Shown here piece by piece: positions 34,135 through 43,747 of a DNA stretch of 64,000 nt (the stretch's first letter is position 1; every line of letters starts with the position of its first letter). The notes beneath the pieces are model-generated. The model did no database searches. It worked only from the letters and a program-made list of their open reading frames with translations, and was not told where the DNA came from. The stretch covers positions 1 through 64,000 of the forward strand of contig JBBSRC010000002.1 of the NCBI GenBank assembly GCA_038243395.1, in the 5' to 3' direction. Made by a program: the position numbers and the translations under genes. Source of the stretch: Gelidibacter sp038243395 (lineage in GTDB: Bacteria; Bacteroidota; Bacteroidia; Flavobacteriales; Flavobacteriaceae).

Positions 34135-36228
34135 ATGACAATGTCAGAGAAAGATAACCTGCAAGATGCAGATGGAAACGAGAATATAAAAGATGAGGCT
34201 ATCAATTCTATAGAAACATTAGCTGAAAACCAAGACGCAACTACCGAAGAAAACGCTCAAAAAGAACCTATCCAAACTCAAGATCTGGTAGAGGAGACAG
34301 TTGAAAATCCTGAAGAAATTACTTCGGAAACTCCAGAGAATGAAGATGTATCAAATTCAACTTCTGACGAATCAAAGGAGACAGAAGTTGAAAAAAACGC
34401 ACCTATATTAGAAGCAGCAACAGCGAACAAGAAGGATGCCTTTGTGGATGAAATTGAAGAGTCCAATGCCGAGGATGCTGAAGACGAAAGCAATGTGGAG
34501 CGTCATACTTTAGAAGAGAAAGATTATTCTGTCCTGACGATGGAACAATTGTCGGATGAGCTTGAATCCTTATTGAAAAACAAAAAGGTACAAACCATAA
34601 AATCTCATGCAGAAGAGATTAAAACGGAGTTTAACTCTAAGTTTTCAGAAATTCTTGAAGAAAAGAAAGAGGACTTTTTAAGCGAAGGAGGAAATGAAAT
34701 CGATTTCTTTTATTCCAGCCCTTTAAAGAAACATTTCAATTCGCTTTACAAGGATTACAAAACCAGTCTTAATGCCTATTATAAAACCTTAGAAACTAAC
34801 CTCAAAACCAATTTAGATAACCGGTTACGGATTATTGAAGACATTAAAGGCCTCATCAATGTTGAGGAGAACATCAACACTACCTATAAACATTTTAAAG
34901 ATTTACAGGAAGAATGGCGTATTGCTGGTCCAATCCCAAGAGATAAGTATAACAATGCTTGGAATACCTACCACCATCACGTGGAAATCTTCTATGACTT
35001 TTTGCACCTCAATCGCGATTTGCGCGACATGGACTTTAAACATAATCTTGATCAGAAACTTAAAATTATAGACCGTGCTGAAGAATTAGCAAAAGATGAC
35101 AATTCCAACCGAGCCTTTAGAGAATTACAGGTACTTCACAAAATGTGGAAGGAAGATTTAGGTCCTGTTGATAAAGAACATCGTGAGGTTATATGGGAAC
35201 GGTTTAGCAATGCTACCAAAACTATCCATGAAAAGCGTCAAGCCTATTATGTTGATGTTGATAAGGCGCACGAAGCCAATCTGCATAAAAAAGAAGCCAT
35301 CATTACAAAAATTGAAGAAGTAGCTCAAGATGACTCGAGCTCTCATCAGGCATGGCAAAACAAGATAAAGGTTATTGAAGGTTTACGCACGGATTTTTTC
35401 AATGCGGGAAAAGTTCCAATTAAGCAAAACGAAGCCACTTGGGCAAAGTTTAAGGGTGCTGTAAGAACTTTCAATAAGAAGAAAAACTCGTTTTATAAAA
35501 ACTTAAAAAAAGACCAATACACCAATTTACAAAAAAAATTGGATCTGATAAAAATAGCGGAGGAAAATAAGGACAATGATGATTTTGCTACGGTCAGTCC
35601 CTTGATGAAGAAAATCCAAAATGATTGGAAGCATATTGGTCACGTTCCCAGAAAAGACAGTGATAAAATTTGGAAACGCTTTAAAGCAGCTTGTAATCAC
35701 TATTTCGACAAGGTAAATGCAGAACGTAATGCAGCCGACCAAGAACAGGTTGACGCCTTTGATAATAAAACCAAACTGCTCGATTCCTTAAAGGATCTAA
35801 AATTAAGTGGCAATCCAGAACAGGACTTAGAGACGATCAAACAAAAAACAGAAGAGTGGAGCGCTTTAGGACAAGTGCCGCAAAACAAACGTTTTATTGA
35901 GGGTAAATTCAATAAAACTCTTGATGGCTTATTCAATAGCTTAAAACTGGACAAGTCCGAAGTAGAAATGATCAAATTTGAAAACAAATTAGAGCATCTT
36001 TCACAGCCTGATGACACGCGACTTTTGGATAATGAACACCACTTTATCCGTAAAAAAATTGACGAGGTTAGAGGCGAACTCAATCAGCTTGAAAATAATT
36101 TACAGTTCTTCTCAAATATAGATGAAAGCAATCCGTTGGTAAAAGACGTGTTGAAAAACATTGAAAATCACAAGGAAAACCTTGCAGTTTGGGAAGAGAA
36201 ATTTAAGAAGTTGAAAGAACTGTATTAG
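34135..36228 (+). CDS. DUF349-repeat coiled-coil protein
   Basis: The ATG at 34135 is chosen, as the frame's earlier TTG would add a non-homologous hydrophobic stretch. The protein has about 697 residues. The first ~135 are highly acidic and probably disordered (many Glu, Asn and Thr). The rest contains repeated DUF349 units with the pattern W-x(9-12)-K, such as HFKDLQEEWRIAGPIPRDKY and KKIQNDWKHIGHVPRKDSD, which form helical bundles. The family is of unknown function. A terminator hairpin lies 20 bases downstream. Confidence 0.85.
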   Translation: MTMSEKDNLQDADGNENIKDEAINSIETLAENQDATTEENAQKEPIQTQDLVEETVENPEEITSETPENEDVSNSTSDESKETEVEKNAPILEAATANKKDAFVDEIEESNAEDAEDESNVERHTLEEKDYSVLTMEQLSDELESLLKNKKVQTIKSHAEEIKTEFNSKFSEILEEKKEDFLSEGGNEIDFFYSSPLKKHFNSLYKDYKTSLNAYYKTLETNLKTNLDNRLRIIEDIKGLINVEENINTTYKHFKDLQEEWRIAGPIPRDKYNNAWNTYHHHVEIFYDFLHLNRDLRDMDFKHNLDQKLKIIDRAEELAKDDNSNRAFRELQVLHKMWKEDLGPVDKEHREVIWERFSNATKTIHEKRQAYYVDVDKAHEANLHKKEAIITKIEEVAQDDSSSHQAWQNKIKVIEGLRTDFFNAGKVPIKQNEATWAKFKGAVRTFNKKKNSFYKNLKKDQYTNLQKKLDLIKIAEENKDNDDFATVSPLMKKIQNDWKHIGHVPRKDSDKIWKRFKAACNHYFDKVNAERNAADQEQVDAFDNKTKLLDSLKDLKLSGNPEQDLETIKQKTEEWSALGQVPQNKRFIEGKFNKTLDGLFNSLKLDKSEVEMIKFENKLEHLSQPDDTRLLDNEHHFIRKKIDEVRGELNQLENNLQFFSNIDESNPLVKDVLKNIENHKENLAVWEEKFKKLKELY

Positions 36229-36247
36229 TAGACATCTTCGAAAGTTT

Positions 36248-36284
36248 AAAAGCCTAATCTTTCCATTTGAAAGGTTAGGCTTTT
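36248..36284 (+). terminator. terminator after the DUF349 gene
   Basis: A 16-base-pair stem containing AAAAGCCTAA and TTAGGCTTTT with one G-T pair and a 5-base loop, then a T run. Confidence 0.85.
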
Positions 36285-36340
36285 TTTATTAAAGTTATAT
36301 TGTAGAAAGTAATAACGAAACACAAATGGCTGTAAAAATC

Positions 36341-36370
36341 AAATCCTACCTGTAAAAACAGGTAGGATTT
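36341..36370. terminator. hairpin between the DUF349 gene and mazG
   Basis: A perfect 13-base-pair stem (AAATCCTACCTGT / ACAGGTAGGATTT) around AAAA. On the minus strand it is followed by a short T-rich stretch, so it probably ends mazG transcripts. Confidence 0.6.
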
Positions 36371-36523
36371 TGACCCCTAACTAAACTAAATTTTTAATCT
36401 TAATTAATACCGCTTAAAATATAATTAAGATCACCTACTTATGATTATGAAACTAAAATTAAGTTCCAATCTATTATATATACGTCACAACTCTTGTATT
36501 TGGATTACGAGATTGAAAAGAAA

Positions 36524-37300
36524 TTATATTTTTTTAGCTTCTTCCCAATAAACATCCATTTCAAATAGGGTCATTTCTGCCAATGGTGTATTGATTTCCT
36601 TAGACTTAGCCTCCAAATATTGAAACCTTTTGATGAATTTTTTATTTGTGCGTTCTAAGGCATTTTCTGGATTTATTTTTAAAAATCGCGCATAATTGAT
36701 GATGGAGAACAAAACATCTCCAAGTTCACTTTCCATTTTATCGGTATTGCCACTGGCAACCTCTACTTTCAACTCATTGAGCTCCTCTTCTACTTTTTCG
36801 TAGACTTGTTCAGGATGTTCCCAATCAAATCCTACACCAGCCACCTTATCTTGTATCCTGTTGGCTTTTACCATAGCAGGCAAACTTGTGGGCACACCCT
36901 GAAGGACGCTAGTTTTTCCTTTTTCCCTTAACTTGATCTGTTCCCAATTGCGTTTAACATCTTCTTCATTTTCCACCTTCACATCACCATAAATATGTGG
37001 ATGACGTTCAATAAGTTTATCACAAATACTATTACAGACATCGGCAATATCGAAATCATTAGTTTCACTTCCAATGCGCGAATAGAAAACAATATGCAAT
37101 AACACATCGCCCAACTCTTTTTTTACCTCGTCCAGATCCTTCTCTAAAATGGCATCGCCTAGTTCATAAACTTCTTCAATGGTCAAATGCCTTAGGGTTT
37201 CCATAGTCTGTTTTTTATCCCATGGGCATTGCTCACGCAATTCGTCCATAATAGTTAAAAGTCGGTCAAAGGCTTGTAATTGTTGTTGTCTGCGTGTCAT
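36524..37300 (-). CDS. mazG: nucleoside triphosphate pyrophosphohydrolase MazG
   Basis: A 258-residue protein with two MazG domains. The first carries LTIEEVYELGDAI with the ExxE metal motif and the second ELNELKVEVASGN with ESELGDVLFSI. It hydrolyses NTPs to NMPs and pyrophosphate, removing aberrant nucleotides. It is last in the minus-strand ruvX-def-DUF5606-mazG group, though a TAATTTTG -7 element at 37329-37322 suggests it can be transcribed alone. Confidence 0.95.
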   Translation of the reverse strand: MTRRQQQLQAFDRLLTIMDELREQCPWDKKQTMETLRHLTIEEVYELGDAILEKDLDEVKKELGDVLLHIVFYSRIGSETNDFDIADVCNSICDKLIERHPHIYGDVKVENEEDVKRNWEQIKLREKGKTSVLQGVPTSLPAMVKANRIQDKVAGVGFDWEHPEQVYEKVEEELNELKVEVASGNTDKMESELGDVLFSIINYARFLKINPENALERTNKKFIKRFQYLEAKSKEINTPLAEMTLFEMDVYWEEAKKI

Positions 37301-37321
37301 AAAATAAGATTTCTAGAAATT

Positions 37322-37329
37322 CAAAATTA
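37322..37329 (-). promoter_or_regulatory. -7 promoter element of mazG
   Basis: TAATTTTG on the minus strand, 22 bases before the start codon, fits TAnnTTTG. Confidence 0.35.
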
Positions 37330-37457
37330 CGAAATTGAAGAAGGTAATGGTAGTTAATGCGTGATTTCTTGGAGATAGAACTAAGAATTAAGAATATTTA
37401 TTAATAAAAACCCATGCCAGAAGGTTAACTAATTACTCTTTAGTTTATTTAAAAAGA

Positions 37458-37490
37458 AAACCCATAATTTTAAAATAAAATCATGGGTTT
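37458..37490 (-). terminator. terminator after the DUF5606 gene
   Basis: AAACCCAT and ATGGGTTT pair, with inner ATTTTA/TAAAAT, separated by one mismatch. It lies 47 bases past the DUF5606 stop. Confidence 0.65.
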
Positions 37491-37536
37491 AATATTGTGG
37501 CAAATCAAGTATTTGTTCCTTGATGCTTAATTCCTA

Positions 37537-38085
37537 CTAGGTTTTTCTAGCACTTGTATTTTTAGCGGTACCTCCTTTTTTAGAAGCTGATGCTTTTGGT
37601 GCTGCACTTTTAACGACACCTGGATTAGCAGTAGTTTTAGCCTGAGCTCCTTCTGCTTTAGCACCTTCTGACTTATCTCCGTCTTCTACTACCTCATCTA
37701 AAGCAGATAATAAGTCATTAGCCTGTAAAATATTATACCACTGAATTACCTTTTTGATATCACTTGGATAAACGCGATCTTCATCATAATCTGGTAACAC
37801 CTCAAAGAAATATTCTTCTAAGGCATCTTTAGAATCTTTATGATTAATAGAAGTTTGTTTACCATCTTCTTTCTCACGAACCTTTTTCAAAACCTCGCGT
37901 AATGGAACTTCCTCAGTAAGTGTGTACATGGCAATTTCGCTCAAAACACTCACATTACTGTGAACATTAACCGTGATGCGCTTTTTGTCGAGCAACGATT
38001 CTGCCACAAAACCGCTTCTTGTTTGGGTCACAATTTTGTATAGCCCTGGTTTACCTGCAATTGATAAAATCTTATCTAAACTCAT
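37537..38085 (-). CDS. DUF5606-family protein
   Basis: A 182-residue protein. The first ~125 residues form the conserved domain (KILSIAGKPGLYKIVTQTR at its start). The last ~50 are a low-complexity Ala/Lys/Ser tail typical of a disordered nucleic-acid or ribosome-contacting region. The family is restricted to Bacteroidota and has no known function. Its place between def and mazG is typical of flavobacteria. It has its own -7 element (TATATTTG, 38124-38117). Confidence 0.85.
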   Translation of the reverse strand: MSLDKILSIAGKPGLYKIVTQTRSGFVAESLLDKKRITVNVHSNVSVLSEIAMYTLTEEVPLREVLKKVREKEDGKQTSINHKDSKDALEEYFFEVLPDYDEDRVYPSDIKKVIQWYNILQANDLLSALDEVVEDGDKSEGAKAEGAQAKTTANPGVVKSAAPKASASKKGGTAKNTSARKT

Positions 38086-38116
38086 ACTTTCTCTATGCTT
38101 TTTATTTTGAAGTTGA

Positions 38117-38124
38117 CAAATATA
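38117..38124 (-). promoter_or_regulatory. -7 promoter element of the DUF5606 gene
   Basis: TATATTTG on the minus strand, 32 bases before the start codon, fits TAnnTTTG. Confidence 0.35.
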
Positions 38125-38150
38125 TACCTTTGTCTTTATATTCTAAAAAA

Positions 38151-38741
38151 TTAACGTTTCTTTTTCATGGCAGGAAAACGCATCTTATAATCGACACTAA
38201 TATTTCCTTTTGAAATATTACTCAACCTGCCTTTAATCAACCGTTTTTTTAAGGTTGATAGTTTATCTGTAAACAAAATGCCGTCAATATGATCATATTC
38301 ATGTTGAATGACTCGAGCAACAAGTCCGTCAAATTCCTCAACATGAGTTTTAAAATCCTCATCCTGATATTGGATCTTAATTTTCGGTTTTCTGAACACA
38401 TCTTCCCTAACTTCCGGAATACTTAAACAGCCCTCATTAAACGCCCATTCGTCTCCAATTTCCTCCAGCATTTCAGCATTTATGAACGTTTGCTTAAAAC
38501 CCTCTAATTGCGTTCTCTCTTCCTCGGTCAAATCCTCATCTTCAGAAAAAGGCGTGGTATCAATAACAAACATCCGAATGGCAAGTCCCACTTGCGGTGC
38601 AGCCAAACCTACGCCAAATGCGTCATACATCGTCTCATACATATTGGCAATAAGCGCTTTTAGATTGGGGTATTCGGAAGAAATATCTTCGCATTCCTTT
38701 CTTAAAACGGGGTCGCCGTAAGCAATAATAGGTAAAATCAT
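38151..38741 (-). CDS. def: peptide deformylase
   Basis: Removes the formyl group from the N terminus of new proteins at the ribosome exit. All three motifs are present in the 196-residue protein: GVGLAAPQVG (residues 43-52), EGCLS with metal-ligand Cys105, and HEYDH at 147-151. Length is normal. It lies between ruvX and the DUF5606 gene on the minus strand, with a TACTTTTG -7 element at 38770-38763. Confidence 0.97.
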   Translation of the reverse strand: MILPIIAYGDPVLRKECEDISSEYPNLKALIANMYETMYDAFGVGLAAPQVGLAIRMFVIDTTPFSEDEDLTEEERTQLEGFKQTFINAEMLEEIGDEWAFNEGCLSIPEVREDVFRKPKIKIQYQDEDFKTHVEEFDGLVARVIQHEYDHIDGILFTDKLSTLKKRLIKGRLSNISKGNISVDYKMRFPAMKKKR

Positions 38742-38762
38742 TATTCTTTAAATTTACGACTG

Positions 38763-38770
38763 CAAAAGTA
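38763..38770 (-). promoter_or_regulatory. -7 promoter element of def
   Basis: TACTTTTG on the minus strand, 22 bases before the start codon, fits TAnnTTTG. Confidence 0.4.
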
Positions 38771-38823
38771 CAATTCTTATTTAGGAATTTATAAACTTAG
38801 GATAAAATTGTGAGTGATTGTGC

Positions 38824-39234
38824 CTACTGATTATACAAATAACTCTGAAGAATAATCGTGGCACTTATTTCGTCCACTAAGGCTTTGTTTTTACGCTGTC
38901 CTTTTTTTAATCCGCTATCAATCATGGTCTGAAAAGCCATTTTTGAAGTAAATCGCTCATCAACACGCTTAATCGGCATTTCAGGAATGGCGATGGAGAG
39001 TTTTTTTAAAAAGTATTGGATGGAAGTTTCACTTTCAGAAACTTCATTGTTCATTTGCTTAGGTTCCCCAACAAGAAATAATTCTACTTTCTCTTTGGAA
39101 ATATACTCCTTTAAAAACGGCAATAATTCTTTAGTTTCTACAGTAGTCAATCCTGAAGCGATAATTTGAAGTTCATCGGTTACTGCAATACCAGTGCGTT
39201 TGGTGCCATAATCAATTGCTAAAATTCTTGCCAT
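38824..39234 (-). CDS. ruvX: RuvX/YqgF-family RNase H-fold nuclease
   Basis: A 136-residue RNase H-like protein. The acidic metal site is visible: Asp8 in LAIDYGTKRTGIAV, the Glu of LFLVGEPK, and the late DE of KALVDEISA. Members process the 5' end of 16S rRNA and were first called putative Holliday junction resolvases. It starts the ruvX-def-DUF5606-mazG group. Confidence 0.93.
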   Translation of the reverse strand: MARILAIDYGTKRTGIAVTDELQIIASGLTTVETKELLPFLKEYISKEKVELFLVGEPKQMNNEVSESETSIQYFLKKLSIAIPEMPIKRVDERFTSKMAFQTMIDSGLKKGQRKNKALVDEISATIILQSYLYNQ

Positions 39235-39304
39235 ACAACCACTTGCCTTTTGACTCCGCTCAAGGTAATCTATCAGGAATCTTATTTTAAATATATTATT
39301 TTGA

Positions 39305-39312
39305 CAAATTTA
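39305..39312 (-). promoter_or_regulatory. -7 promoter element of ruvX
   Basis: TAAATTTG on the minus strand, 71 bases before the start codon. Confidence 0.4.
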
Positions 39313-39541
39313 CGGCAATTAATTTAGGGACAGAAGTGTTTGTTTGTAAATTAATTAGGGACTTATTACATAAAGAAGCGTCGATAAACCACAGAGTTAC
39401 ACTGACAGATATTTGAATATTTTATTAAATATCTGTATAACAAAATTTGGGCAAATGTATTCAATCAGCGTTCCATAAAAAATGCTGTCTCACTAAAAAA
39501 ATCAATTACGATACATTCTTTTCCTAACTGAATTTAAGGTT

Positions 39542-39549
39542 TATCTTTG
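39542..39549 (+). promoter_or_regulatory. -7 promoter element of dapD
   Basis: TATCTTTG fits TAnnTTTG, 20 bases before the ATG at 39569. It abuts a GTG in the same frame, which argues for the later ATG as start. Confidence 0.5.
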
Positions 39550-39568
39550 TGTGAATTTAAATTTAACC

Positions 39569-40384
39569 ATGAAACAACTACAACAAAACATAGAAAACGC
39601 CTGGGAAAACCGTGAATTACTCTCAGATAAAGTGACCATTGATAGCATCAGAAGCGTCATCGATCTTTTAGATGAAGGCACCTTAAGAGTAGCTGAGCCT
39701 ACTGCCAATGGTTGGCAGGTAAATGAATGGGTAAAAAAAGCAGTTGTGCTCTATTTCCCTATTCAAAAAATGGAAACTTTTGAAGTCGGCATTTTCGAAT
39801 ATCATGATAAAATTCCTTTAAAACGTGGCTATGCAGACAAAGGTATACGGGTGGTTCCGAATGCCGTTGCGAGACATGGCGCCTACATTAGCAAAGGTAC
39901 CATATTGATGCCTAGTTATGTCAATATTGGAGCTTACGTTGATGAAGGCACTATGGTAGATACTTGGGCCACGGTTGGAAGTTGCGCACAAATTGGCAAA
40001 AATGTACACTTGTCTGGGGGTGTTGGCATTGGTGGTGTTTTAGAACCGCTACAAGCTGCTCCAGTAATTATTGAAGACAACGCTTTTATTGGCAGTAGAT
40101 GTATTGTAGTTGAAGGGGTTAGAGTCGAAAAAGAAGCCGTTTTAGGAGCGAATGTGTGTTTGACAGCCTCAACAAAAATTATTGATGTTACTGGAGATAA
40201 ACCAATTGAGATGAAAGGTATCGTACCTGCGCGTTCTGTTGTGATCCCAGGAAGTTATGCGAAAGAGTTTCCATCAGGAACCTTCCATGTACCCTGCGCC
40301 TTGATTATTGGAAAACGCAAAGAAAGTACGAACAAGAAAACATCTTTAAATGATGCATTGCGGGAATATAATGTGGCGGTTTAA
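39569..40384 (+). CDS. dapD: tetrahydrodipicolinate N-succinyltransferase
   Basis: Adds succinyl from succinyl-CoA to tetrahydrodipicolinate in the lysine/diaminopimelate pathway, feeding peptidoglycan. 271 residues from the ATG at 39569. The left-handed parallel beta-helix is visible as hexapeptide repeats (KGTILMPSYVNIGAYVDEG, then AQIGKNVHLSGGVGIGG), and the C-terminal RSVVIPGS segment is conserved. It stands alone with its own promoter. Confidence 0.95.
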   Translation: MKQLQQNIENAWENRELLSDKVTIDSIRSVIDLLDEGTLRVAEPTANGWQVNEWVKKAVVLYFPIQKMETFEVGIFEYHDKIPLKRGYADKGIRVVPNAVARHGAYISKGTILMPSYVNIGAYVDEGTMVDTWATVGSCAQIGKNVHLSGGVGIGGVLEPLQAAPVIIEDNAFIGSRCIVVEGVRVEKEAVLGANVCLTASTKIIDVTGDKPIEMKGIVPARSVVIPGSYAKEFPSGTFHVPCALIIGKRKESTNKKTSLNDALREYNVAV

Positions 40385-40837
40385 TTCTAAGCTTTAATGA
40401 TTTCACAGAAAATGAACACGAATTGATGTCCTAAAGTTAAATAGCATTAAAACATAAATAATAAATTTCGAATCATATTTCTGTTTTCGGATTGACCATC
40501 ATTATAACAAAATTTACTTACTTTTTTCCAGATAAAATTTCCTTCATATAAAAAAGATTGAAGAGCCCATGAATTTAATTTGGTCCGTTGAAAAATTCAT
40601 TTATTCTTAAAAAATATTTGCTATCGAAAGATGATTCTTTTCGTGAAGTTGCTGTTACTATGTAAATAATAACTTTAGATTTAACCGATAAAAATGGGCC
40701 AAAATAATTGATAATAAAATGCTTCACAAGTATAAAATCTAGTGAAAAATAAATGTCAATTATCCATGTGGTTTTTAAATGCATTACAAACTATAATGTT
40801 TTATGTTTGAAACCCATAACCTTGAAAAACATCACTA
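40385..40837. other. spacer before the GT10 gene
   Basis: About 450 A+T-rich bases. A short minus-strand frame at 40575-40784 lacks any recognisable feature. No gene, repeat or clear promoter was found. Confidence 0.5.
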
Positions 40838-41887
40838 ATGTATAAAGTCAAATTCACGCCATATCGAGAAAGTTTGGGCAAAATAATGCTACGACAAACG
40901 AAAGACGGAAAGGGCATTTCTTCTGATGGACGCTATCAATTTTATATTGATGAAGATATTGAGGAACCAGATTTTTGGGTTGTACAAGGGAAAGGTATTA
41001 GAGGAAGTGAATCCTGTAAAGTGGCTCCGGAAAATACCATATTATTAACAACAGAACCAAAATCAGTTCTTGTTTATCCTAAAGATTATATAAAACAATT
41101 TGGGACAATTTTATCTTGTCAAGAACAAACCAAACATAAAAATTTAATCTTAGGCCCCGCGATTCTTCCATGGTTTGTAGGTTTTAAAAGATCAAAAGAT
41201 AATGAGATTACGTATTCATTAACTTATGATTATTTAATGAATAATAAAACACCGGAGAAAACCAAACTTATCTCTGTGATCACAAGCAATAAAGCTTTTA
41301 CCAAAGGCCATCTTGAAAGAATCGAGTTTGTTGAAAAACTAAAGACCTATTACGGAGACCAAATTGATGTTTTTGGACAGGGATTTAATAGTTTTGATGA
41401 CAAATGGAACGTTCTTGCTCCATATAAGTATCATATTGCTATAGAAAATTCATCCGAGAACTTTTATTGGACTGAAAAAATATCTGATTGTTTTTTGGCT
41501 GAAACATTTCCAATTTATTATGGATGTAAAAATCTCTCCGATTATTTTGATAAGGATTCCTTTCAGTCTATAGATATTCAAAATTTTGATGCTTCTGTTG
41601 GTGTCATCGATAAAATAATCAAAGAAGACACCTTTGAAAATAGACGAAATCAACTAAAAGATTCCAAAAATAAAGTACTTACCGAATATAATATGTTTGA
41701 TTATGTTGCTCATTTATGCGATCAGATGAATCCAGATCTACCAAAAAAAATGGTAACGATAAACAAGTGTAACTCTTCAAAAGATTGGCAAAATTTATAC
41801 AATTACGTGATAGGGCATTCACTATTTAAGTGGAAACAAAAATTAAAAGAACTAATTAGAGGCAAGTCTTCACTCTATAAAAAATAA
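40838..41887 (+). CDS. fucosyltransferase-like protein (GT10 family)
   Basis: A 349-residue GT-B glycosyltransferase. The alpha-1,3/4-fucosyltransferase signature is visible around residues 195-230: KYHIAIENSSENFYWTEKIS, then LAETFPIYYGC. It should transfer fucose, or a similar deoxysugar, from GDP-fucose to a surface glycan. The gene is isolated between long spacers, as expected for an acquired glycan cassette. The donor and acceptor are not determined. Confidence 0.8.
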   Translation: MYKVKFTPYRESLGKIMLRQTKDGKGISSDGRYQFYIDEDIEEPDFWVVQGKGIRGSESCKVAPENTILLTTEPKSVLVYPKDYIKQFGTILSCQEQTKHKNLILGPAILPWFVGFKRSKDNEITYSLTYDYLMNNKTPEKTKLISVITSNKAFTKGHLERIEFVEKLKTYYGDQIDVFGQGFNSFDDKWNVLAPYKYHIAIENSSENFYWTEKISDCFLAETFPIYYGCKNLSDYFDKDSFQSIDIQNFDASVGVIDKIIKEDTFENRRNQLKDSKNKVLTEYNMFDYVAHLCDQMNPDLPKKMVTINKCNSSKDWQNLYNYVIGHSLFKWKQKLKELIRGKSSLYKK

Positions 41888-42375
41888 GATTTTGACTTCG
41901 TTTTTTTAATATTTGTGTTTTAAAAACAAATCCATCTTATTAAAAATCAAATATATAGCTTTTAACCTTTAGCTTTTTTTTCACGTTTTTCGCTACTTCA
42001 TCTTTCTCTAATAATAATTTTAATGTCTTCCTGATTACTCATTATTGTAATATTATCGCAACACCAGATCATAAAAACTAAGAATTTGGCGTCTTGCTGT
42101 TTTTTTAACCAATTTGGGATATTAAAAAGATTGTGTAAAAAACGTTATCGTGTATTGAATTATCTACAAAATACAGTGAAGTAAAGTCCACTTTCGAAAA
42201 TCCTAGCAGATTTCTCCAAGGAGTTTTGTACTTTTATTGCCAAGAAACGAGACACACAACTGAGCTCAATAATAAGCGTTAGGCTCAATTGAAATCCTAA
42301 TGGATAAATGTTTTTGACTTGTGAGTTGCACTCACCTGAAACTCAAATTCACTATTATTTTTAATAGATATATAT
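41888..42375. other. spacer before the CDP-glycerol transferase-like gene
   Basis: About 490 A+T-rich bases without a gene. A small GTGAG/CTCAC hairpin occurs at 42321-42335. Nothing else is recognised. Confidence 0.5.
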
Positions 42376-43479
42376 ATGTCTTACAAATTTTTAATTTACA
42401 TCTCGTATAAGTATGCAGTACCTGTTGGAACTCCGTTGGAGGAGGAAATTATGTCCCGTGGAGATATTGTAAAATGGTTTAGTGATTCTGATAACGGCAA
42501 AGAAGGATTAAAAAACAAATCTAATGTACTTAACACGATTCAGGATGTGGTTGCTTATCAACCGGATATTGTTTTAGTGGCTACCGATGATTTTCCGGAT
42601 TTTATTACTGGTTTAAAAGTACAAGTATTCCATGGTTTTTTATCCCAAAAAAGACCTACAGAAAAAAATGGAATGGATAGCCACTTTAGAATTAGAGGGT
42701 TTTTCGATCTATATTGTACACAAGGACCAAGTACTACAAGTGAGTTTACGCGACTTTCAAAAAAATTAAAATATTTTGAGGTTATTGAAACCGGATGGAG
42801 CAAAGTGGATCCTATGTTTACCTCAGAAAAAAAGATAGATCTGTCACTTGATAACACATCCAAACTTCCTACTATAATGATTGCTTCAACATTTACTAAG
42901 CGTTTAAGTTTGGCATATGACGATACGGTCTTTAACGAAATAAAAAGGCTCTCAACTACAAATGCCTATAAATTCATTATGGTTTTACACCCCAAATTGC
43001 CAAAAGAAATCGTTGAAAAGTGGCAATCTTTAACCAATGAAAATTTTACTTTTTTTGATACAACTGATTTAATTCCGCTTTTTTTCAAGGCTGATATCCT
43101 TTTTGCTGACACAACATCAGCGATTCAAGAATTTGTGCTTCAAAAAAAACCAATCATTACTTTTAAACATAGAATTGTCGAAGATTTTTTAATTGATATT
43201 GAATCTGTCAGTGCTTTCGAAACAGCTATAAAAAAAGCATTAGATCCACCAAAAGAACTGATGGATAAAATAGACGTTTATATTAACAACCTTCACCCTT
43301 ATTTTGACGGCAAATCGAGTAAGCGCGTAATTGATGCTTGTATTTCGTTTTTACATAAGGACAAGAGTTACCTAAAAAACAAACCAATTAATCTAATCCG
43401 CAAGTATAAAATTAGAAAACGATTGAACTACTTCACATTAAAAAGTTTTAACGAACCTTACACTATAGAAAAACCATAA
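42376..43479 (+). CDS. CDP-glycerol glycerophosphotransferase-like glycosyltransferase
   Basis: A 367-residue GT-B protein. The C-terminal part carries the polyol-phosphate transferase pattern: IMVLHPKLPKEI, then FADTTSAIQEFVLQKKPIIT, like the SDYSS...KP of TagF/TagB relatives. Early residues include VQVFHGFLSQKR, the family's His region. It may add glycerol-phosphate or a sugar to a surface polymer in the cytoplasm. Teichoic acids are not expected in this group, so the acceptor is unclear. Confidence 0.7.
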   Translation: MSYKFLIYISYKYAVPVGTPLEEEIMSRGDIVKWFSDSDNGKEGLKNKSNVLNTIQDVVAYQPDIVLVATDDFPDFITGLKVQVFHGFLSQKRPTEKNGMDSHFRIRGFFDLYCTQGPSTTSEFTRLSKKLKYFEVIETGWSKVDPMFTSEKKIDLSLDNTSKLPTIMIASTFTKRLSLAYDDTVFNEIKRLSTTNAYKFIMVLHPKLPKEIVEKWQSLTNENFTFFDTTDLIPLFFKADILFADTTSAIQEFVLQKKPIITFKHRIVEDFLIDIESVSAFETAIKKALDPPKELMDKIDVYINNLHPYFDGKSSKRVIDACISFLHKDKSYLKNKPINLIRKYKIRKRLNYFTLKSFNEPYTIEKP

Positions 43480-43679
43480 AACATCTACGTTATTAACAAA
43501 GACAATTTAATTTAATCTAATCCATAAATTGACACTTTCATAAAGTTGCGCCTTCATCATTTATGATCCTTACACCTTCTAAATATTTGCATCTTAAACT
43601 CTTGGAAACATTGGCTGTCTCTATCAAAATTATATTTACTTTCGATTATTGAATCTTCTCTTATATCATTTGCAATGCC

Positions 43680-43709
43680 TTGAATTGGGTACAAAAAAGG
43701 TTATTTTTG
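43680..43709 (+). promoter_or_regulatory. promoter of the GT2 gene
   Basis: TTG at 43680-43682 and TATTTTTG at 43702-43709 are separated by exactly 19 bases, matching the Bacteroidota consensus. The start codon is 38 bases further on. Confidence 0.6.
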
Positions 43710-43747
43710 CACTACTTTAAAATTTCAAATAGTATCACCAAAGTTCA

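Larger units (their letters stand above)
39235..39568. other. divergent spacer between ruvX and dapD
   Basis: A 334-base spacer holding a ruvX-facing -7 element (39305-39312), a dapD-facing one (39542-39549), and near 39247-39268 a degenerate inverted copy of the 24-bp repeat found before ctaA. Otherwise nothing was seen. Confidence 0.5.

Noticed and set aside
40575..40784. Minus-strand frame of 69 codons in the spacer before the GT10 gene
   Set aside because: Mostly hydrophobic low-information sequence with no recognisable feature; probably chance in A+T-rich DNA.
42321..42335. Riboswitch or operator
   Set aside because: Only a 5-base-pair hairpin; no conserved aptamer feature was recognised.
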